Part shown: positions 6,686 through 10,184 of the stretch, one piece after another
How the letters are laid out: each line of letters starts with the position of its first letter
Numbering within the stretch: the stretch's first letter is position 1
Assembly (NCBI GenBank): GCA_002503045.1
Contig: DAQW01000136.1
Span: forward strand, 1-10,184
From: Euryarchaeota archaeon UBA39
GTDB lineage: Archaea > Thermoplasmatota > Poseidoniia > Poseidoniales > Thalassarchaeaceae
Length of the DNA stretch: 10,184 bases
Direction: 5' to 3'
Position numbers and translations under genes: made by a program
Notes under the pieces: model-generated
Database searches by the model: none
What the model was told of the DNA's origin: nothing
Seen by the model: the letters and a program-made list of their open reading frames with translations, nothing else

Positions 6686-7003
6686 ATGAACCCAAAGATG
6701 ATGAGAAACGTGATGAGAATGATGATCGTTCTGCTAGCCTTCATCGGCATGGCAGACGTGGTTGCAGCGACCGGTGCGGTCGCAGCTACGGCCAGTGGCG
6801 GATATGCCTGGGGTATGCCCCTTGGAGCAGGAATAGCCCTTGGTCTAGCTGGTGTTGGCACTGGCCTCAGCCAAGGACAGATTGGTGCAGCAGCAGTCGG
6901 AATGGTTGCTGAAGATGGCGACAAGTTCGTCACAGGCCTGATCTTCACAGCACTACCTGAGACAATCGTATTGTTCGGTTTCCTAGCAATGTTCTTGATG
7001 TGA
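6686..7003 (+). CDS. atpK: A-type ATP synthase subunit K (c-ring proteolipid)
   Basis: This 105-residue membrane proteolipid forms the rotating c-ring. Helix 1 spans about 43-75 and holds the glycine-rich SQGQIGAAAVG (62-72). A short polar loop AEDGDK (75-80) faces the central stalk. Helix 2 (81-105) carries the ion-binding glutamate E92 in ALPETIVLFG. Two-helix proteolipids are usually 70-80 residues long; the extra 35 residues here are basic then hydrophobic (R7, R11, hydrophobic 12-28, then Ala-rich) and look like a cleavable signal peptide, with possible cleavage near A36. Q63 and T93 resemble ligands of Na+-type c-subunits. The ATG at 6686 has a strong Shine-Dalgarno site, ggagg, 8 nt upstream. 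Codons are biased (all six Phe are TTC, both Asn AAC), consistent with high expression. The gene has the widest gaps in the operon on both sides. Confidence 0.95.
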   Translation: MNPKMMRNVMRMMIVLLAFIGMADVVAATGAVAATASGGYAWGMPLGAGIALGLAGVGTGLSQGQIGAAAVGMVAEDGDKFVTGLIFTALPETIVLFGFLAMFLM

Positions 7004-7005
7004 AC

Positions 7006-7027
7006 ATTCGGGATTCGAATATTATAT
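7006..7027 (+). promoter_or_regulatory. Small inverted repeat and TATA-like box between atpK and atpE
   Basis: attcg (7006-7010) and cgaat (7016-7020) are inverted repeats with a 5-nt spacer just after the atpK stop. The TATA-like tattatat follows (7020-7027), centred about 26 nt before the atpE ATG. It could be an internal promoter. However, a leaderless start would exclude the good ribosome-binding site gtgagga (7036-7042) from the mRNA, so the two readings compete. The stem is short and could be chance. Confidence 0.25.
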
Positions 7028-7049
7028 CCACTATTGTGAGGATTGTACT

Positions 7050-7616
7050 ATGAGTTTAGAAAAACTTGCTAAGGACATTGCAGCGGAAGCGGCAAAAGAA
7101 GCAAAGGCCATCATTTCTGAGGCCGAGTCTCAAGCCGCATCTATTGCTTCTGAAGCCCAGAAGGAAGTTGAAGCACATGCTTCTTCGACTCTATCTGGTT
7201 CAGATATGGAAGCCGCTCAAATTGCTAAAGAATCAGTTGCTAGCGCTAGGCAGATGAATCAGAAGGACGTTCTAATTGCCCGTAGAGAAGAAATCGACAT
7301 TACATTAGAAGCAGTTCGTAGCCAACTTGGTAATCCTAAGTTAGCCAAACGTTCTGCTATGTTGGATTCTATGCTTAAACAGGCTAAGTCAGAGGGTTCA
7401 GGGAAAATGACATTGTTACCCGCATCTATTGATAGAGCTGCGCTAGAACAGAAAGCAAGTGGTTACAAAATCGGTGACGACATTGATGCACTTGGCGGAT
7501 TTATTCTAGTTGCAGAGGATAATAGCATACGATTGGATTTTACGTTTGATAATCGACTAGAGGAAGTCTGGACGGATTCCCTCGGTGATGTGACAAGGAC
7601 ATTATTCGGTGAATGA
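7050..7616 (+). CDS. atpE: A-type ATP synthase subunit E (peripheral stalk)
   Basis: This 188-residue subunit pairs with subunit H in the peripheral stalk and binds the top of the A3B3 head. Residues 1 to about 100 are an Ala/Glu/Lys-rich coiled coil. The C-terminal globular part (about 100-188) has the family pattern: LGGFILVAEDNSIRLDFTFD (148-167) corresponds to GGxxxxxxDGxxxxDxTFxxR of other E subunits, and RLEEVW follows. Length is normal for the family. The ATG at 7050 is preceded by gtgagga with a 7-nt spacer. Its N-terminal composition closely resembles that of subunit H, its coiled-coil partner. The stop codon is embedded in the ribosome-binding site of atpC. Confidence 0.93.
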   Translation: MSLEKLAKDIAAEAAKEAKAIISEAESQAASIASEAQKEVEAHASSTLSGSDMEAAQIAKESVASARQMNQKDVLIARREEIDITLEAVRSQLGNPKLAKRSAMLDSMLKQAKSEGSGKMTLLPASIDRAALEQKASGYKIGDDIDALGGFILVAEDNSIRLDFTFDNRLEEVWTDSLGDVTRTLFGE

Positions 7617-7625
7617 GGGATTTCT

Positions 7626-8672
7626 ATGTGGTTGGGACGAGCTAATTGGGCAAATGCAGCAGCCCGTGCTCGTTCACGTAGATCTCGATTACTTGATCGA
7701 ACTAGGATCCGCCAATTATTGAAATTGGAACCAGATGGTATTGCCAATACAATTGGTGATGCTGGTTATCGTGCTGACATGGATTTGTACGGACATCGAT
7801 TAAGTGGGGCTGAACTTGTAGAAGCCGCATTGAGTCACAATTTAGATCGCGAAGTGCATGAAGTAGAGCGTTTTTGTAATGGTGAATTGGCAGATATTGT
7901 TGATGTTTGGGCTCTAAGAGTTGATTTCAATAAAGCGAAGGCCGTTCTTCGAGCCGTAAAGAGTGGAGCTACTGGCTCTAGAGTAGGCGAAGGTGCGTTA
8001 CCTGCGGAAAATCCGCACAACACGCGATGGATCTCCATCATCGATTCATCTTCTAACCTTGCTGAAGCCGCATCATCCATCAATAAGATGAGACTAGGCA
8101 CTCGAATTTTCTCCGAAGTTTCTCCAGAAGCCGGTTTAGCAGAATACGAAGATGCTCTAGATAGAGCATATTATCGTCAGGCATTGAAATCAATTCCTAC
8201 ACGTGGACCACATTTCTGTCTTAAGAGATATCTAAGAATGGAAATAGCTCATCGCGATGTCCTCAATGTGATGAGGGCAATGCGTCAAGGTTTGTCTAAT
8301 GAGAAAAGGGCACAAATATTTGTCCCAGGTAGTGGTTTATCTAAGGCAACTGAGAAGGCTTTGCTATCTGCCCAAAATAATGACGATATTCTTGCAGCCT
8401 TGAGACGAACTCCTAGTTTCGATGACGAAGGACTTGAAGCAGCCTTTGCAGCTGTAGATTCTGGTATTTCTTTAGATCCTGTAGTTGATTTATTCCACCA
8501 TAAAAGAAGTGAACTTCTTCTTCGATTCTCACATCTTAATCCGATATCTGGAGTTCCTATTGTCTATTATATTGAAAGAAAATTACTCGAGGTTGAGAAC
8601 CTACGCTTACTCGTGCGCGGTAAGGCTGCAGGTTTGCCAGAAGGCATTATTGAAGCGCATTTGACATTGTAA
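7626..8672 (+). CDS. atpC: A-type ATP synthase subunit C (central stalk, rotor socket)
   Basis: This 348-residue subunit is the funnel-shaped adaptor, equivalent to subunit d of V-ATPases. It sits on the c-ring and couples it to the D/F central stalk. It is soluble and helical with no membrane segment. The strongest evidence is the C-terminus: NPISGVPIVYYIERK (305-319) followed by VENLRLLVRGKAAGLPEGII (325-344 approximately), the family signature ending in RLxxxGKxxGLPxxxI. The family's three-fold helical repeat is plausible but hard to see by eye. The N-terminus begins MWLGRANWANAAARAR, unusually basic between residues 1 and 30 (many Arg). The ribosome-binding site gaggga (7615-7620) overlaps the atpE stop, suggesting translational coupling. 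Confidence 0.92.
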   Translation: MWLGRANWANAAARARSRRSRLLDRTRIRQLLKLEPDGIANTIGDAGYRADMDLYGHRLSGAELVEAALSHNLDREVHEVERFCNGELADIVDVWALRVDFNKAKAVLRAVKSGATGSRVGEGALPAENPHNTRWISIIDSSSNLAEAASSINKMRLGTRIFSEVSPEAGLAEYEDALDRAYYRQALKSIPTRGPHFCLKRYLRMEIAHRDVLNVMRAMRQGLSNEKRAQIFVPGSGLSKATEKALLSAQNNDDILAALRRTPSFDDEGLEAAFAAVDSGISLDPVVDLFHHKRSELLLRFSHLNPISGVPIVYYIERKLLEVENLRLLVRGKAAGLPEGIIEAHLTL

Positions 8673-8684
8673 GGGGGGAGAAGA

Positions 8685-8984
8685 ATGGAAATAGCAGTTG
8701 TTGGAAATCCAGAGTTTACCCTTGGTTTCCAACTTGCAGGTATTACTCATCTTCACAACCCTACCTCTATTGAGGAACTCGCGGCAACATGCCGTGAGTT
8801 GATGTCCGATAATGAAATCGGCATCGTAGTTTTAGATTCCCGCGACTTAGGTCGTTTACCGGAGCGTATCCGTGATCAGGTTAACCTGAGCATTACGCCC
8901 ACATTCCTTGGTATTGGTACTGAGGAGGACAACACCTTGCGGGAGTCCATTAGAAAGGCACTTGGTGTCGATTTATGGAAGTAA
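8685..8984 (+). CDS. atpF: A-type ATP synthase subunit F (central stalk)
   Basis: This 99-residue subunit is a small Rossmann-like protein that binds subunit D in the rotating central stalk. It shows the family pattern: MEIAVVGNPEFTLGFQLAGI (1-20) matches the initial strand and the xxTxxGFxLAGI motif, and NEIGIVVLDSRDLGRLPERI (43-62) matches the central strand and helix. Length is typical of the family (about 100). It has a strong ribosome-binding site, ggggggag (8673-8680), directly after the atpC stop. The stop codon of atpF merges into a run of nine A residues (8983-8991). Confidence 0.93.
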   Translation: MEIAVVGNPEFTLGFQLAGITHLHNPTSIEELAATCRELMSDNEIGIVVLDSRDLGRLPERIRDQVNLSITPTFLGIGTEEDNTLRESIRKALGVDLWK

Positions 8985-9009
8985 AAAAAAACACAAAGGA
9001 AGTGAAAAA

Positions 9010-10184
9010 ATGAGCAATAATGAAGGCGTCATATATCGAATTTCAGGACCTGTCGTTACAGCGACAGGAATTGATGCAAGAATGTACGAAGTAGTCCGTG
9101 TAGGGCATGAAAAACTAATGGGCGAAGTAATTGAGATTCATGGAGAACAATCTGTGATTCAGGTTTACGAAGATACTTCGGGTATTCGTCCTGGTGAACC
9201 TGTATTTAGTACTGGGCAGACTCTTTCTGTACAATTAGGACCCGGTTTACTAACACAGATTTACGACGGTATCCAACGTCCTCTCCAAACATTGGAGGAA
9301 GTAATGGGTGTGTTCATTACTCGTGGAGTTGATGCCGATGGTCTTGATTTAGAGAAGAAGTGGATGTTTGAGTCAACAGCTTCCGCAGGTGACGAGGTTT
9401 CAGGTGGACAGGTTATTGGTACAGTTCAGGAGACCGATACCATCACTCACAAAATCATGGTACCACCTAAGGCTTCTGGAAAAATCAAGTCCATTGAATC
9501 CGGTGAATTTAATGTCACTGAAACTGTTTGTACGCTTGATGATGGTACCGAGATTCAGATGATGCAGGAATGGCCTGTACGTCATCCTCGTCCATTCAAT
9601 CAGAAGTATGCTCCCGATACTCCATTGGTTACTGGGATGAGAATTCTTGATTTCTTGTTCCCATTGGCAAAGGGTGGAGCCGCTGGAATTCCCGGCCCAT
9701 TTGGTTCAGGGAAGACAGTCACTCAACAGTCTCTTGCTAAGTATTCTGATGCTCAAATTGTGGTTTATATTGGATGTGGCGAGCGTGGAAATGAAATGAC
9801 AGAAGTATTGGATGAATTCCCTCATCTAATTGATCCAAACACTGGGAAACCGTTGATGAATCGTACTGTGATGATTGCAAATACTTCCAATATGCCTGTT
9901 GCAGCAAGAGAAGCATCCGTGTATACTGGAATTACTATTGCAGAATATTTCCGAGATCAAGGTTACGATGTTGCTCTAATGGCCGATTCAACAAGTCGTT
10001 GGGCAGAAGCAATGCGAGAAATATCAAGTCGTCTTGAAGAGATGCCTGGTGAGGAAGGTTATCCGGCCTATCTATCTAGCCGTTTAGCTGAATTCTATGA
10101 GCGTGCAGGTCGCGTTGAGACTTTGAATGGAGATGATGGCTCAGTTACTGTAATCGGAGCTGTATCGCCACCTGGTGGAGATAT
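9010..10184 (+). CDS. atpA: A-type ATP synthase catalytic subunit A, 3' end outside the window
   Basis: The first 391 codons are present; the family is usually about 580-600 residues, so roughly two thirds is visible. The protein binds and synthesises ATP in the A3B3 head. It has an N-terminal beta-barrel (MSNNEGVIYRISGPVV onward), the insertion typical of V/A-type catalytic subunits (about 110-190, with QEWPVRHPRP after it), the P-loop GPFGSGKT (229-236, K235), the catalytic-glutamate region GCGERGNE (255-262, E258) and Walker B ALMADSTSRW (322-331, D326). The P-loop is uninterrupted, so no intein sits there, unlike in some Thermoplasmatales and Thermococcales. The start ATG follows aggaagtg (8997-9004) by 5 nt and lies 25 nt after atpF. 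Subunits B and D are expected next. Confidence 0.97.
   Translation, partial: MSNNEGVIYRISGPVVTATGIDARMYEVVRVGHEKLMGEVIEIHGEQSVIQVYEDTSGIRPGEPVFSTGQTLSVQLGPGLLTQIYDGIQRPLQTLEEVMGVFITRGVDADGLDLEKKWMFESTASAGDEVSGGQVIGTVQETDTITHKIMVPPKASGKIKSIESGEFNVTETVCTLDDGTEIQMMQEWPVRHPRPFNQKYAPDTPLVTGMRILDFLFPLAKGGAAGIPGPFGSGKTVTQQSLAKYSDAQIVVYIGCGERGNEMTEVLDEFPHLIDPNTGKPLMNRTVMIANTSNMPVAAREASVYTGITIAEYFRDQGYDVALMADSTSRWAEAMREISSRLEEMPGEEGYPAYLSSRLAEFYERAGRVETLNGDDGSVTVIGAVSPPGGD

Noticed and set aside
7626..7715. The Arg-rich N-terminus of subunit C as a separate basic peptide or mis-called start
   Set aside because: The ATG at 7626 has a well-placed ribosome-binding site, and the reading frame is continuous into the conserved C-terminal signature.
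8983..8991. A run of nine A residues between atpF and atpA as a frameshift or terminator site
   Set aside because: It starts in the atpF stop codon and lies in a non-coding gap. On the coding strand it is oligo-A, not the oligo-T used for termination.
9694..9717. An intein in the P-loop of catalytic subunit A
   Set aside because: The P-loop GPFGSGKT is continuous and the reading frame runs on without insertion.

Overview
The window looks like a chromosomal segment of a planktonic euryarchaeon. The best guess is Marine Group II (Ca. Poseidoniales) or a close relative in Thermoplasmatota. The evidence is archaeal: an A-type ATP synthase operon in the order H-I-K-E-C-F-A, isoprenoid lipid genes, short TATA-like elements about 30 nt before start codons, and Shine-Dalgarno sites inside the operon. 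The lineage is inferred from gene content and general style, not from a search.

Layout. Positions 1-152 hold the tail of an intergenic stretch and perhaps the first codons of a minus-strand gene that leaves the window. Positions 153-1157 (minus) encode a protein that follows hydroxymethylbilane synthase (HemC) over its whole length but lacks the catalytic residues. A 60-bp divergent promoter separates it from a two-gene plus-strand unit: a polyprenyl diphosphate synthase (1218-2198) and a geranylgeranyl-reductase-family flavoprotein (2203-3300). A UbiE/MenG-type methyltransferase (3297-3992, minus) meets that unit tail to tail with overlapping stop codons. Its last lysine codons form a T8 run that could terminate the opposing transcript.

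Positions 4122 to the right edge carry the A-type ATP synthase operon. It encodes peripheral stalk subunit H, membrane stator subunit I, proteolipid K, peripheral stalk subunit E, central stalk subunits C and F, and the first two thirds of catalytic subunit A. Subunits B and D are expected beyond the edge. The genes are tightly spaced (9-25 nt), except that the c-ring gene K has gaps of 48 and 46 nt on its two sides, each holding a small inverted repeat.

Together the left half makes or modifies prenyl chains for membrane lipids and possibly menaquinone, and the right half builds the rotary ATP synthase that uses the ion gradient. Most of the window is recognisable core metabolism. The least ordinary items are the degenerate HemC-like protein, the mirror-symmetric shared TATA element, the signal-peptide-like N-terminus and mixed ion-ligand set of subunit K, and the His-rich linker and paired cysteines of subunit I. 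I saw no tRNA, rRNA, CRISPR, insertion sequence or integration site.
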